This document shows positions 21,866 to 34,393 of a stretch of DNA of 64,000 bases, piece after piece. Made by a program: the position numbers and the translations under genes. Within the stretch, counting starts at the first letter, position 1, and every line of letters starts with the position of its first letter. Location: the NCBI RefSeq assembly GCF_947179515.1, contig NC_067488.1:39158842-39222841 (forward strand), written 5' to 3'. Under the pieces are notes generated by a model. It worked only from the letters and a program-made list of their open reading frames with translations. It had not been told where the DNA came from and ran no database searches. This stretch comes from Apodemus sylvaticus. Lineage: Eukaryota; Chordata; Mammalia; Rodentia; Muridae.

Positions 21866-23850
21866 CTGACTCCTCCTATATGATCAAATTTAGAACTAAA
21901 GTTTGAAAATGCTTTCTATTTTTAAAAAAGTATCTAGTATAGATAAATTCATAAGTTTCTTATTAACTAGGGGAATGGTTATAGTAATATAAGAGGGATA
22001 CATGAACATTGTCTTGGTGCCAATTCTTGAATTAATTCAGAAAAAGTCACAATCATCCTTGCAAAAGTTACTTAACTCAAAACAAATAAGCATTAGAAAT
22101 CCCAGAATTTCCCAGATAATTAAAAGGCTAAGAAGCAAAACAGATAAATAAATCAAAATATATTAAAGGATGAAATATGAAATATATAATACCATGAACT
22201 TTATTCCAATTTACTGGGAACTTAGACTCATCCCTGCATTCTCATTACTCCCAATCCTCTCTCTTGCAGCATCAGTCTTGGGTAAAGTTTGGCTAAGTAG
22301 ATATATGAATGGGGAAGTATAACTCAGAGGTTTTCTTTATTCAGATGGAAATCTAGAAATTGTAAGGTGTGACACAAATAACATTGCATTTTGATTATTT
22401 CAATTTGGCAGAAAACTATAACACTGAATATAACTTGTTTGTCTCATAAGTAGACCAGTATAATAATAATGCTGAATACTGCCATGGGTATAGAATCTGG
22501 GATTGTATTGCTTTTTCTATATCTATATAGTTGTAACCTCTATAGTTTAAATTTCACTCCAAGAACAGGATGAATGTCTACAAAATGTGTATTTTCTTCA
22601 ACTTACTAGAAAATTATTGATTTTTCCTAACTCTAGATCACAGTTTTGCAACTACACAGAATCTTCATACATGATTTCTACATTTCCAGTATAGAGATGA
22701 GCTAATCTACAACAACTTACTCTGTCTTGTTGATATTTCTTTTGGGAAATGTAATTGTTCATTATCGTTTTTTCAAAAAAAAATAAAGAAACATATTAGA
22801 GCACCTTATTTTGAAGTTCATATTTGAATATTCAAAACAATTAAATAGTTCTGAAACTCCCTTTCCTATTGCAATACTATTCTCCTAGGTGTCAATAACA
22901 CTGCACATAACTAGACTTCCTCCACCCCTTTGGACTGCTTATCTTTCCCACATGTATCATGACACTGAGTTTTTCCAACATTTCATTTTTATCTTACTCC
23001 CTTTCTCGCTCTACTTTATAAATCACATTTCCTATCTTGCTTGCAATGACTATAATCATGTTATTCTCCCAATTAAGAGTGTATACTCATTCTATTTATT
23101 TTGTATCTATGTCTTCTATATGTATTTGTGTCTACATAACATTTGAATCTGTGCCCAACTTAGCTTTCATTTTCATAACTTTCATTATGCTTTTAGTTTA
23201 TTTATAGCCTGTGTGTCACACCACTTTCATGTGAAGCCTTGGTCATATTTTGAAACTGGCTACCAAGAGTTTCCTTCTTCTTGAGATACTGTTCGCAGAG
23301 GTTCACAGAGGTTTGCAGAGGTCACCTTACATTTACAGATATCTTTGAAATAAAATTTTTGGAAAAAAATAGAACTGTCTTCTGTCCGTGCCCTGCTTCC
23401 CAGTTTTCAGTGTCTCCAATTGACTACCATGACTGTGTCATGGTTGAACTTCATCTCTGGAGGTTGTGTAGGCACAACACTATGTCATTGTCAATGTATA
23501 GAAGAGCAGCACTTTTGCACACTCAGGATTTGTGCTTCTGATATGTATCTCAGAGTCTCCTAAGATAGCTTATGGATTGGTCTGTGAACATCTATATTAT
23601 GTTAAGTTGGACAACATAGCAGTGTAGCTATCCTCTAAGATTTAGGTGTCTCATGAGATCCACAACCTTTACTTCATAAAGTCTGACTTTGAATGTTCCT
23701 TTTAATCTGTGATCTGGATTTCTTTTCTCCTTTTTTATGATATATTTTCTTCTGTGATTTCATTAAAGGTATACATTTATATTTATATATTTCATTAAAG
23801 ATATATATTTTAAAGGTAAAATATATTAAAGATAATATATACATATACAT
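21866..23850. other. Unassigned AT-rich sequence, about 2 kb
   Basis: No gene was recognised. Open frames of 70 to 86 codons occur but look random, and no recognisable SINE or LINE was identified. Confidence 0.35.
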
Positions 23851-23855
23851 ACACA

Positions 23856-23922
23856 GAGAAAGAGAGAGCAAGAGAGAGTGAGAGAGCAAGAGAGGTAGAA
23901 AAAGAGAGAGAAGTAGAGAGGC

Positions 23923-23954
<32 letters not shown>

Positions 23955-23975
23955 AGCAGAGAGCCAGAGAGCCAG
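23856..23975. repeat. (GA)n-rich low-complexity tract
   Basis: Imperfect GAGAGA and GCAGAGAG repeats over about 115 bases, nearly all purine. Confidence 0.92.
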
Positions 23976-24729
23976 AGAAGAGCCCTTGACCTGAGTTTCT
24001 TTTACTTGTTATATTCCTTTGTATCTATTATTGACAGGCTTGACTTTTCATGGTTTCCCAGATGTTATGCTTTATATGATGATTTTCAGTTTACCACTGG
24101 GTAGCCCTTTCTATTCTGTGTCTTTCTTCTAAACTGTTTGTTTGATTCCCTTAGGGTTTTTTTTTTTTTTTCATTTTGAGTTTTATCTTGCTTAACCTTT
24201 TCTATAGCAATTCTGTTTATTTGCTAAGTTCTAGTTTCATATCTTTAAAAACTATTTTTGAAAAATATTAATACATGAAAACCTACTTCCATATAAGCTT
24301 CCAAAAACCACATTCATGTACAAGAGGAATTTATATGAGCTACCATATAATTGGCTGGGCAATTTCACAATTACATATCTTATGCCACTAAGTAAAATTT
24401 TTAGCACCAGAAATGGACTATAATTTGGTTATTCACTGTCCAAAGTTATCAAAAAAAAAAAAACCCAACCAACCATCATAGACAATCACCTGATGGTAAG
24501 GCCCTATTGCTTAAGTCAAAGGCTTACTTATATTGTGGAAGGTGAAGAAATCAAGGAGGCATCAGACGAGAAATTTTATTGATCCTGACTATCATTCACA
24601 GTGCAGGAAGGTAATTTTTACTGCTACTGGAATAGAAAAGAAAACATGAATATTACCCAGGTATAAACCTGTCATTCACAACAGTGATTTCCCTGGAAAG
24701 ATGCACTTGTGCAAAAGCAGCAAAAAAAA
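23976..24729. other. Unassigned AT-rich sequence
   Basis: It contains a T run near 24158-24171 and an A run near 24453-24464, but no recognisable element. Confidence 0.35.
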
Positions 24730-25642
24730 TGTTATAGCTACAGCCAACTACTTTTTAATTTGGTTAAAAGCCTACTCCATGACATAAGTTCTGTCACTAT
24801 CAATGCGTCCTGAGACCAGCTAGGTCATGAGCACAACTGGGAAAACCTACTACTATTATTCTGATGAAGGAACAGAGCAATGAAATGATTCCTAATGACA
24901 TAGTGTTCTATTCCCAGATCAGGGTGGGATTAAACCCTCATCAGACAAGCTTCTTTTTTCAGTAGATGATAATCAGCACAGAGAGCTACAACTAGACTGT
25001 GCAGTAAGTGAGAGAGTCTGAATCACTCGACCCTATATAAGATGTCTTTATCATGTCTTTCCCTTCAGGATTCAGGGATCTATGCTTAAAAAGGAGGCAG
25101 AAAAATTGTAAGAGAGAGAGAAGTGATGGATGACTCCAAGGAAAGAGCATCTTCCAGAGACAACAGAACTGATAGACACATAAGCACACAGACTGGGACA
25201 GCATGCAGAAAACCTATACAACTTCAAACTAGAAAAAATCCATGTAAACAAAGAATATAGAAAAGAAAGAAAAGGAAAAAAAGAAAAAAAAATCCCAGAA
25301 CTAAGAATGGGAAGTGGTACAAAAAGTACCACCCTGGATCAAGAAACAATTGTAATTGATAACTGTTAGTACAGGGGGAATCAATTTCATTCAATGGAGT
25401 GCCACTGGGTTTATCAAATACATCCCAGGAGGCCCCATGCCCTAGAGTAGTTCAGTGCCGCAAAATGGGCTTCATTTTTTCTTTGTCTACTGTTTTTGTT
25501 TGTTTTGGTATGTTATATCTTTTGTCTGTATTGATTTTTATTTTTTAATTTGTTTTGTTTATTTGAGAAATAGACAGTGGAGGAAGGGAGAGGAAGAGAA
25601 AAAAGAGACAAGATAGACCAACACTTACATGTGCATGGGCAC

Positions 25643-25678
<36 letters not shown>

Positions 25679-25776
25679 AGAGAGAGAGGGACAGAGACAG
25701 AGAGACAGAGAGAGAGAAAGAGAGACAGACACAGAGAGACAGAGACAGAGAGAGAGAAAGAGAGACAGAGACAGAG

Positions 25777-25812
<36 letters not shown>

Positions 25813-25850
25813 TCCGAAGAGCATGAAGTTCAATTTATACTACTCACTTT
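24730..25850 (+). repeat. Unnamed rodent dispersed repeat (Lx/HAL1-like), + copy
   Basis: The block order aaaagcctactccatgacat, cctcatcagacaagcttctt, agtagatgataatcagcaca, gatggatgactccaaggaaa, tggagtgccactgggtttat and a GA-rich tail before catgaagtt matches a long non-coding rodent repeat I recognise but cannot name. It looks like the same family as 11323-11790. The embedded CA/GA microsatellite is listed separately. Confidence 0.55.
25633..25812. repeat. (CA)n then (GACA)n/(GA)n compound microsatellite
   Basis: CA units at 25639-25672 pass into about 130 bases of agagac and agagag repeats. Long open frames on both strands are a by-product of the repeat having no stops. Confidence 0.97.
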
Positions 25851-26119
25851 CTCTCTTTTATTGTTACTGTTGCAAATAAGTTATTATATTAGTTTCTCAG
25901 TATTCTTTCATATTAGAAACCTTTTTGCACTTTTCTAGGTGTTTCTAACTGTAGTTGAATGTTTTAGATATTTTTCCCCTGATATGAAGTATCTATTTAT
26001 ATTAGTGACAAAGTTTCACTTAATTTCTCAGGTTGACATTAAAGTCACCATCCTCTTTTCTTCCATTGCTTAGTAGCATTGTACCTCTTCTGTCCCTGTT
26101 TCCTGCCTCTTCTCTATCC

Positions 26120-26368
26120 CCTCCCTGTGTCTCTGTGTGGGTGTTACATAGTCACAGGGATGTACATGAATATGTACTTGTGCTTGCCTGCATGTATTCC
26201 TGTGGAACTCAGAGATAGATATTAGAAGCTAGTGCTTCACATTGTGTTTTGGACTCTCAGTGAAGCTGGAGCTCACACTTTGGCTAGACTGCCCAGTTAG
26301 CAAGCCCACAGGATATGCCTGTCTCCTCATGCCCCACCAGGATGACTTACAGATGTGTGTTATCATTC
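26120..26368 (-). mobile_element. B4/RSINE-type SINE
   Basis: The + strand words gagctcacactttggctaga, ctgcccagttagcaagccca, aggatatgcctgtctcctca and atgacttacagatgtgtgtt match the reverse-oriented B4/RSINE layout. The left part is less certain. Confidence 0.6.
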
Positions 26369-26384
26369 CCAACTCTTATTTTTT

Positions 26385-27015
26385 TTAATATTTTTATTTT
26401 CTATATTCTTTGTTTACATTCCAAATGACTTCCCTTTCCCAGTTCCCCCTTCCCCATATGTCCCATAAACCTTCTTCTCTCCATCCCTTCTCCAATCACC
26501 TCCCTCCTTTTTCTCTGTCCTTATATTCCCTTCCAATGCTAGATCAAGCCTTTCCAGGATCAGGACCCTCTCCATATTCTTCATGGGAGTCATTTGTTAT
26601 GCAATTTGTGCCTTGGGTATTCAGGGCTTCTGGGCTAATTAATATCCACTTATCAGAGATTGCATTCCATGTGTATTCTTTTGTGATTGAGTTACCTCAC
26701 TTAGGATGATATTTTCCAGATCAAACCATTTGCCTAAAAATTTCGTGAATTCATTGTTTTTAATTGCTGAGTAGTATTCCATTGAGTAAATATACCACAT
26801 TTTCTGTATCCATACCTCCTTTGAGGGGCATCTGGGTTCTTTCCAGCTTCTGGCTATTATAAATAAGGCTGCTATGAACATAATGGAGCATGTGTCTTTA
26901 TTGCATGCCGGGGAATCCTTTGGGTATATGCCCAGGAGAGGTATAGCAGGGTCCTCTGGAAGTCTCATGTCCAGTTTTCTGAGGAACCTCCAGACTGATT
27001 TCCAAAGTGGTTGTA
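26385..27015 (-). mobile_element. 5'-truncated L1 insertion with perfect 16-bp target duplication
   Basis: The minus strand carries the end of ORF2 and a 3' UTR with the ggaatatag/aaataaa-type tail. It is flanked by identical ccaactcttatttttt copies at 26369-26384 and 27016-27031. Truncation falls in ORF2 just upstream of the VQPLWKSVW word. The poly(A) tail is short and interrupted. Confidence 0.93.
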
Positions 27016-27019
27016 CCAA
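26639..27019 (-). pseudogene. L1 ORF2p C-terminal fragment, 126 codons, uninterrupted
   Basis: This open stretch encodes the last part of ORF2p, from VQPLWKSVWRFLRKLDM through IPLLGIYPKD, IARSWKEPRCPS and EYYSAIKNNEF to QSLISGY and a stop. It has no catalytic motif and no promoter of its own. The apparent ATG start lies at the truncation boundary and is partly supplied by flanking sequence. The clean frame and perfect target duplication suggest it is younger than most L1 fragments here. Confidence 0.88.
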
Positions 27020-27031
27020 CTCTTATTTTTT

Positions 27032-29778
27032 AAACATTGGTAAGGGAGATAAAAGCTCCACTCCTCAAGCTTGAATAAATAGCACATTGTAAATGGGTAT
27101 TGCCATTCATTTCTTGATTCATGGTCTTTTGCTCTAGGTTTTCAAACACTGGCTTGGATCCTCTTGAGCTGTGGATTTCAAACCTCCCATCATGCATTAA
27201 GCATATATGCTAATCTTTTGATTCTGTTTGGGATTTAAACTCTCACATCAGGCAGAGATTATTATGACTGGAAGATAGGTTCTCTTGCAGTACCTGGAGG
27301 CTATGATTCTTTAATGACCATATCTATAAGTTAGGATTCCATGGATTGACAAATTTTCATCTTTGTTAATGTACCTTGCTCGACTCCTAGGAATACAGCT
27401 ATGCATTATTTTTTTGCTGTGTTTATCTATTTATAGTCACTTCAATTTTTAACATTCTTGTTGGTTAACTGATACATTGGCTATTAATTCGAAACCATGG
27501 CAAATTTATGACATTTGTTACAACCTCTGTAGCTCAGGAACCCTCACTAACATCTTTCACCAGAATTTCCAAACAATTGATACTTCCCATACCACTAAAC
27601 ACATATTTACTTAAAAGCAATCAAATATATATATATATATGGATTCTTTTTCCTTGATTGCTGTAAATAACAAAAAGTTTTTTTAAAATAACACATACCA
27701 TAATCCTAAATCTGTGATGGCAATGGACTACCCTGGAAAGCAAGACCTAAGTTTCCCAGCTAGGGAAGTCTGAACAAAACTGTGAAACACCAAACTAAAA
27801 ATAAAGCCCTGTATCACAGAGCAATTTCAGTTTATGAAATACATCCATCTTTGCAATGAATGCTTCAAGCAGACTTTACCTTCTCACTCTGTCTCACATG
27901 AGACCTTGTGATGGAAGGGTCCATGGTCACTTAGTCAAGTAACAGTCAGGATGAAGGTACAGGTGATTCTTTGTCTAACTATGATAGTGATGATGAAGAA
28001 AATGCAGACTCGCATAGCTTCACTTGAAAGACAGGAACCAAGTGTTTTGTAATTTTTTTGATAAAGCATGGGCTTAGTTAATTATAATGTTGATTGTCTT
28101 GATCTCTCAACTTCATAAAACAACAGGATAAGGGACCCCAGCATCGAGAAGAGGGAGGTTCAAGACAAATATTTCTTAGGTCTCACAGCTTTCTCCACAA
28201 AATTTTTCTACTTGTCATTCTAAAAAGAAAATCAAAATGATACAATCTCTGGTGTCCTTATGCCCTTTGTTTGCCTGCCTAAAAGTGTGCTGTATATTGT
28301 CATTCTATCTACCTTTTGGATTTCATGGCTCTTTCCTCTTAGCTGTATGCATACATCTTTTGTTATGATTTTTCTAGCTAGGTCTCTCTTCCTGCATAAT
28401 GAATGGACGCATTGAGATTATTAGCCAGATCTTTCCAGGCAGAAACATCTCTAACTACACTTGGCTTGGACAGGTATTGAAGCCCTTTATCATAAGGGAA
28501 GCAGAAAACCATTTTAAATTGAGGTACAATTGAAAACATTGTACTTTAAAGCAAGTACTTTTACAAATAGGAAAATTAAATCTTCACAGAATTTAGTGTT
28601 ACATGTTTCACCGAGGCAAATGTACGCACAGTTATACCACCATTTCTACAAAACTGTATTATAAACACAGCTTCATTATAAAGTACTCAAATTGTTATGG
28701 CAATTAGAATTTTGAGTCACACAGAGAGTCTATTATTGCTGTCCTTCCCTAATTCAGGAGAAATTGAGTCTTAACATCTGATAAGGGTGTTGAGCACTAG
28801 TGATAATGAGGTTTACATTTGCTGTGTGTGATGTTATGCCTGACAATCCTCTTCTTGGTAAATTTTATGGTGGATTAATACCTTATTCACTTCCTAATCC
28901 AGCAAAAGTAATCCAACCCCAGTTAATTTATACTTAATTTATATGAGCCAAAGTTGTTTCTGCTATTTTTAGAGAACACACGTTTTCTTAACCAGTTACT
29001 AAGTTGTGAAGTTTCCACCAGAGAAGTCTACCTTGAGACAGGTTCAGGTGAACAGAAATTTTTTATTAGCTGGCTAGCACCTGAGCTGTGTGTACTAGAC
29101 CCAAGTGCAGTTCCCAGTCTTTCCCAGGGTGAACTTAAAAGCACAAAAATCACATCCTTGTTGACATACTTCATTTAGCAAGAACACTCATCCAGAAAGA
29201 GAACTAGAGAAACCAAAAAGCAAGGTTAATTCCTTTTGGGAATTTTGCAGGACTATGGAATTTGATGAATGGGGTCTTTGTTCTTATTTTAGCAGGTGTT
29301 ACTACTGATGTCCTTAGTTCCATGGCCTGAATAGTACTTCCATCATGGCATCAGTTGTGCTAAGGTATGGAAGCCTGTTATAAAGTCATTTTGGAAGGAT
29401 TTGTTCAAGTTCTCTTTCAAGGTCTGTGAGTATCTTAGGTCAGTTGCTGTGTTGGTTTCAATGAGAAAAATACATCAGAAGCTCTAGTATCAAGACAGTT
29501 GGCATCCAGTTGGTTACAGCATATAGTAGAACCTTTAAAAGTTAGATGCTAGATGAAGGAAGAAGTTGCTGAGGATGGACATTGAAATTAAGGCTTCTTC
29601 TCCCTTTTAGTCTACTCTTTCCACTTTCTACATGTATTGAATATTTGGCCCTTCAATTTGCTGCACTGACTACCATGCTTATCTGTTGTCCTGCCTTTAT
29701 ATAATAGACACTATTCCTTTGGGATTGCAAACTTAAAGAACCTCTTCTCTTCCTCAAGTTGCCTTGGTCATGGTACAT
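27032..29778. other. Unassigned sequence, about 2.7 kb
   Basis: A short (TA)n run lies at 27627-27640. A 74-codon open frame at 28954-29178 has no recognisable family. No SINE, LINE or exon could be supported. Confidence 0.35.
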
Positions 29779-31118
29779 TTTTTATTTTATTGAATGTCAT
29801 TTTCATTTACATTGCCAATGGTAAAACCTTTCCTCATTTCCTCCCTTCCAAAAGACCCCAACCCCTCCTCCCAACCCTTACCTCCATGTTTATGCACCTC
29901 CACCCAACACACTCCCACCTGGCCCCTCTTGGTTTCCCTTTGTTGGGGCCTCTGTTGAGTCTTTACCTGACCAAGGACCACTCCTCCCATTGATGCCCAA
30001 CAAGACCTTCCTCTGCAACATTTTTGGCTGGAACCATGTATACCCCTTGGTTGATGGTTCAGTCCCTGGGAGTCTTGGGGCATCTGGGTGGCAAAATCAT
30101 TGTTCTTCCCATGGAGCTATAAACCCCTTCAGCTCCTCCAGACCACCCTCCAGCTCCTCCATTGGGGACCCCATGCCCATTCCAATAGTTGGTTTCTAGC
30201 TTATGCCTCTGTATTTGTAGGCTCTGTCAGAGCCCCTCTGGAGACAACCATGGCATGCTCCTTTTGATATATGCTTCTTCTTGTAGTGTTGGGGTTTGGT
30301 GACTTTATAGGATGAAACCACAAGTCTCTGGGTGTCTCTTACTTCAGTCCCTGCTCCACACATTGTGTCCCTTATTGCTCCTGTGACTATTTTGCTCCCT
30401 TTCTCAGAGGAACCAAAGCACCCTCACTTAAGTCCTCCTTCTTCCTGAGATTCCTGTGCTGGGTGAATTGTAACTTATATATTTTGAGCTTTTGGCCTAA
30501 CATCCACTTATTAGTGAGTGCATACCATGTGCATTATTTTGTGACTGGTTTACCTAACTCAGGATGGCACTTTCTAGTTCCATCCATTTGCCTAAGAATT
30601 TCATGAATTCCTTTTTCTTAATAGCTGAATAGTCTCCATTGTGTATATATACCACAGTTTCTGTATTCACTCCTCTGTTGAGGGACATCTGGGTTCTTTC
30701 CAGCTTCTGGCTATTATAACTAAGGCAGATATGAACATAGTGGAGCATGTGTCTTTATTACAGGAGCATGTTCTGGGTATATGCCCAGAAGTGGTATAGC
30801 TGGGTCTGCAGGTAGTACGATGTCTAATTTTCTGAGGAATCGCCAAAATGATTTCCAGGGTGGTTTTACCAGCTTGCAATCCCACCAACAATGGAGAAGT
30901 GTTCCTTTTCCCCCATATCCTTTCCAGCATCTGCTGTCCCCTGAGTTTTTCATCTTAGCCATTCTGACAGATGTAAGGTGGAATCTCAGTGTTGTTTTGA
31001 TTTGCATTTCTCTGATAACTTAGGATGCTGAACATTTCTTTAGATGCTTTAGAGCCACTCAAGTTTCCTCAGTTGAGAATTCTCTGTTCAGCTCTGTACC
31101 CCATTTTTAAATAGGATT
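29779..31118 (-). mobile_element. Lx-type L1, 3' UTR and ORF2 tail, 5'-truncated
   Basis: On the + strand the tail side begins ttttttattttattgaatg, and a 3' UTR of about 720 bases follows; it shares blocks with 7175-7799. From about 30505 to 31118 the minus strand encodes ORF2p C-terminal words: FHLTSVRMAKMKNSGDSRCW, IPLLGIYPEH and IARSWKEPRCPS. It is older than copies A to C judging by frame damage. No convincing target duplication was seen. Confidence 0.88.
30505..31118 (-). pseudogene. L1 ORF2p C-terminal remnant, frameshifted
   Basis: Three overlapping minus-strand frames (30554-30748, 30667-30930, 30720-31007) together cover the cysteine-rich C-terminal domain and tail. The cysteine motif region reads CWKGYGGKGTLLHCWWDC, so the second cysteine of the CX3C pair is tyrosine. 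At least two frameshifts separate the pieces. Confidence 0.82.
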
Positions 31119-32253
31119 ACTACTGAACCTGCCTCAATTGCTGTGGTTTCACTGTTTTCTCCACCTGTGCTATGGATTTAGGGTTCAGGCAAATGATGCA
31201 GCTGGCCTACTTCTCACAGGAAAAGTCTTGCTTCAGGTCCACAGTGTGGTTCATCAATTATCTGTTCCAAAGTATCAGTAACATCTTTATTCAAAATACA
31301 AGTGACAACAGGGTAAGAGTGAACACATCAGGAGTGAACCTCAGAGTACAGCTAAGAGTAGAGGAATAGTATTTTCCCCCCATTTGACAGTCCTCAAATT
31401 CACTTCATCATATCTACTCTCAAACTACATGAATAAACATATAAACAAACATATGAACTGAGCCTCTCTTTATAGAGGGTATCTTTCAGAAGGGAAGGGA
31501 TTCTAGAAATGAACCTAGAAAACTAATCCCTATTATGGACCATTCAACTGGATCAATCCCCAGTTAGGTGATTATGGGATCTTTTGTTGTTGCTAATATG
31601 TGGTGTTACATGGTTGCCATTATTTCTATTAGAATTATTAAAAATACATTTCTGTGAGAGCTTAGTCTCCTTAAGGGAAATAGGTGGATTTTCAGTACTG
31701 TTTCCTCAACTATATAGGTGCATGACAATCAGTCAGGGAAGGCATGGAAATTGTCCTGCTGGGTTGTATTTTGATAAACACCCTACAAAATGAAAACAGG
31801 AGTTTTAATTTGGGGAAGCACCATCTTACATTTAGTAAAACTGTAGAGTCTGGCTGAAAAGAAGGCTGATCAGGTAAAACAAAACAAAAACCCAACCCAA
31901 ACCAATGAATTTGGTGCTCAAGCTTCCTTTGACTCTGCACATACTCTCACTGAATTGCTTGCTCGTACATACAGGTGTGTATAATACAGACCTGTGTCAT
32001 ACCTACACCCAAAGTTATTTTATAAACAATAAAAGAAATATTATGTACAGGTGCTACAACTATGGCTTTCATTAATACTTAATTATTATTTCTTCTTTAG
32101 CTGCTGGACAAGGACTTGACGAAAATATGAGCAGACATCTCCATAAGGATGAAAAAAACCATTTGAAGTTGTTCCTGATCACTCAACAGCAGACAGACAC
32201 TCCAGTAAACAACCAGTCCTTATTGACTCCTTTAGAGTGAACACTCATATGCT
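31119..32253. other. Unassigned sequence
   Basis: No coding or repeat hallmark could be supported in these 1.1 kb. Confidence 0.35.
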
Positions 32254-32265
32254 ATGAATTCAAAC

Positions 32266-32304
32266 AGAGAGAGACACACACACAGACACACAGACACAGA
32301 CACA

Positions 32305-32343
<39 letters not shown>

Positions 32344-32355
32344 ACACACACACAA
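32266..32355. repeat. (CA)n microsatellite with GACA interruptions
   Basis: About 40 CA units, interrupted by AGACA near the left end. Both-strand open frames are artefacts. Confidence 0.97.
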
Positions 32356-33690
32356 GTCAACTCTTACTCCCTGGCTCCTTCCTTCCCTCTGGTATCTTGT
32401 CTCACTCTCAACAGATTTCATCTCTACCAGGACAAACATTGGCAAACTCATCTCATGATAGGATAGAGAGAATGTCTTCACTTCTTAGAGATGCAAATTA
32501 ATAATGAAAGCTCTCCTGTTATGAAAACTGGCATAAGGTAACAGATTCATACCAGGAGAAGCAAAAAGAAAATCTGTACCTTGGCCTTTGGCCTCTCCCC
32601 ATCATCTAATTATGGCAATATGAAGGAGGTTACAAAAGGAAGATTTCACCAGAGGGTTTGGGATCAGGGGTTGTTAATGAGATGTCGAGGTAATAGAGAC
32701 AAATATTTCGTGAGGTCTCATTCCTATTAAATTGGTATCAGTTTAGAAGAATAAACTTAATTAGCAGGGTAAATTATCTACAACAATTTAACCTATTGGC
32801 CTCAGGCATTTCTTTAATTTTAACCTGGAGTTATATACAGGGCTGTGAATGAATAGGCATCAGCCAGACTTTTATTAAGCATCACTTACTTTCAGTTTCA
32901 TAGTTTTGCTTTTAAACTACAACTATTTAAAGGTTACAGAGGCATCTATAGAAAATTTGTGATTTTTTTCTAGTTCAAACTGGGTATGTTTATATAATGA
33001 TGGGTTTAACACTGATGGAATGCTGACTACTTAAGAACATTAGTTTATAATTAACAAACCAAATAACATTTTATTAGGAAAGGTTAAAATTTCACCTTTG
33101 CTCATTTAATGACTATAATATGTCTGTAGTTTTAAATAGACATATTATCTGTGTAAATCTTAGAGGTAATCACGATAAACACATATTTTTTAATGCTTTG
33201 AGATCTGATGAAACAGTTTTTGCTGTGCTACTTGAATAATCCAGTTTTGCTCCAGTTTTATGTCTGTGGATTCACCTTAGTTCTTCTGCTTAAGCAGCCA
33301 AAATATTTCTTTATATCATCTATGATAAATCACTGTGTTCTGTGTTGGAAAAATACAGGTGTGAATAATTGGCATTGCTAGAATCACTCAGATGAGGAAA
33401 TAGGGATACCATGAAAAGTTAGATAAACTCTCCTCACTTCAGAATGCACTCATGTCAGTGAGAGTATGAGATGTTAGATAAAGAAAGTTTTACATATCAC
33501 AAACATCCCTATGTTTTTGAGATGAGATAGTTTCAGGAAACATCAAATTTTTAAGTATACATATTTTAAAAGTATAATATAATTGCATAAATTTCCTCCT
33601 TTCTTTTCCTCTGTCCAACCAACCCTTGTATCCTCTCAAAATCATGGCCAGTGATTTTTCTTAATTATTCTCTCATATGTACATATACAT
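32356..33690. other. Unassigned AT-rich sequence
   Basis: No gene and no recognisable repeat was seen. Confidence 0.35.
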
Positions 33691-33748
33691 ATATACAACA
33701 CACACAATTATATATATTTGTGTGTGTGTTGTGTGTGTGTGTGAACAT
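33691..33748. repeat. (TA)n/(TG)n compound microsatellite
   Basis: Alternating TATATA and TGTGTG runs around cacacacaattatata. Confidence 0.92.
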
Positions 33749-34194
33749 ATACATTTTTTCCTTTTCAGTCCATATGAAGTAATCTGCTTGTGTATGATGA
33801 TCTCAGGGCTCACCACCTGGCATTTGACAGTTGATTGGAAGACTTTTTCTTGGTGAAGACATTTGCCATTGTTCCTTCTTTCATGTTAACATCGCCCAGG
33901 CAGTCATAGTTGTTCAGGTCACCTATATTCAGATCCTGCACTTCAAGCTCCAGGATCATTATAGAAGATGAGATTGAAAGTTTATAAGAACCAGAGGGAA
34001 AAGAAATTTGCTGTGGGATTCCATATCCTAGAAATGTCAGGGAAGACACAGCCACAGAGTTTCACATCATTTAACAAGTATGGAACAGAATGCTGTGGAG
34101 TGGAGGGGAGTCTTTGAAAAGTATAAATATGATCATTGTTTAACCAGCTTATCAATAGAACCCTCTCATTAATATTCTTTTGTCAGAGCTTTTT
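33749..34194. other. Unassigned sequence with an 81-codon minus-strand open frame
   Basis: The frame at 33810-34055 encodes an unrecognised product with acidic and serine-rich segments. No splice-site pair, paralogue or conserved motif could be seen, so I do not call a gene. Confidence 0.3.
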
Positions 34195-34393
34195 ATATGT
34201 GAGTGTTTTGTGGGCATGTATGTCTGTGTACATCATGCATGCCTGGTGCCTGGGGATTTCATAAAATAGGATCAAATCCCCTGGAAATAGAATTGTGCCT
34301 GGATGTGCATCACTGTATGGGTGTTGGGAATCAAATCTTAAACCTCTGCCAAACAACAATTGCTCTTCACCATGGAACAATCTCTCCAACTTC
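34195..34393 (-). mobile_element. B3-type SINE
   Basis: The + strand shows gtgagtgttttgtgggcatg, catgcatgcctggtgcctgg, tgggtgttgggaatcaaatc and ggaacaatctctccaact, the reverse-oriented B3 element with its head at the right end. Confidence 0.82.

Noticed and set aside
25513..25879. Open frames of 65-106 codons on both strands rich in Arg/Glu or Ser/Leu
   Set aside because: They are translations of the (CA)n/(GA)n microsatellite, which contains no stop codons.
28954..29178. 74-codon open frame considered as a small gene
   Set aside because: No motif, signal peptide or family resemblance; an open frame of this length is expected by chance.
33810..34055. 81-codon minus-strand open frame, considered as a host exon
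   Set aside because: No recognisable domain, no convincing splice signals and no neighbouring exon-like frames; it may be chance.
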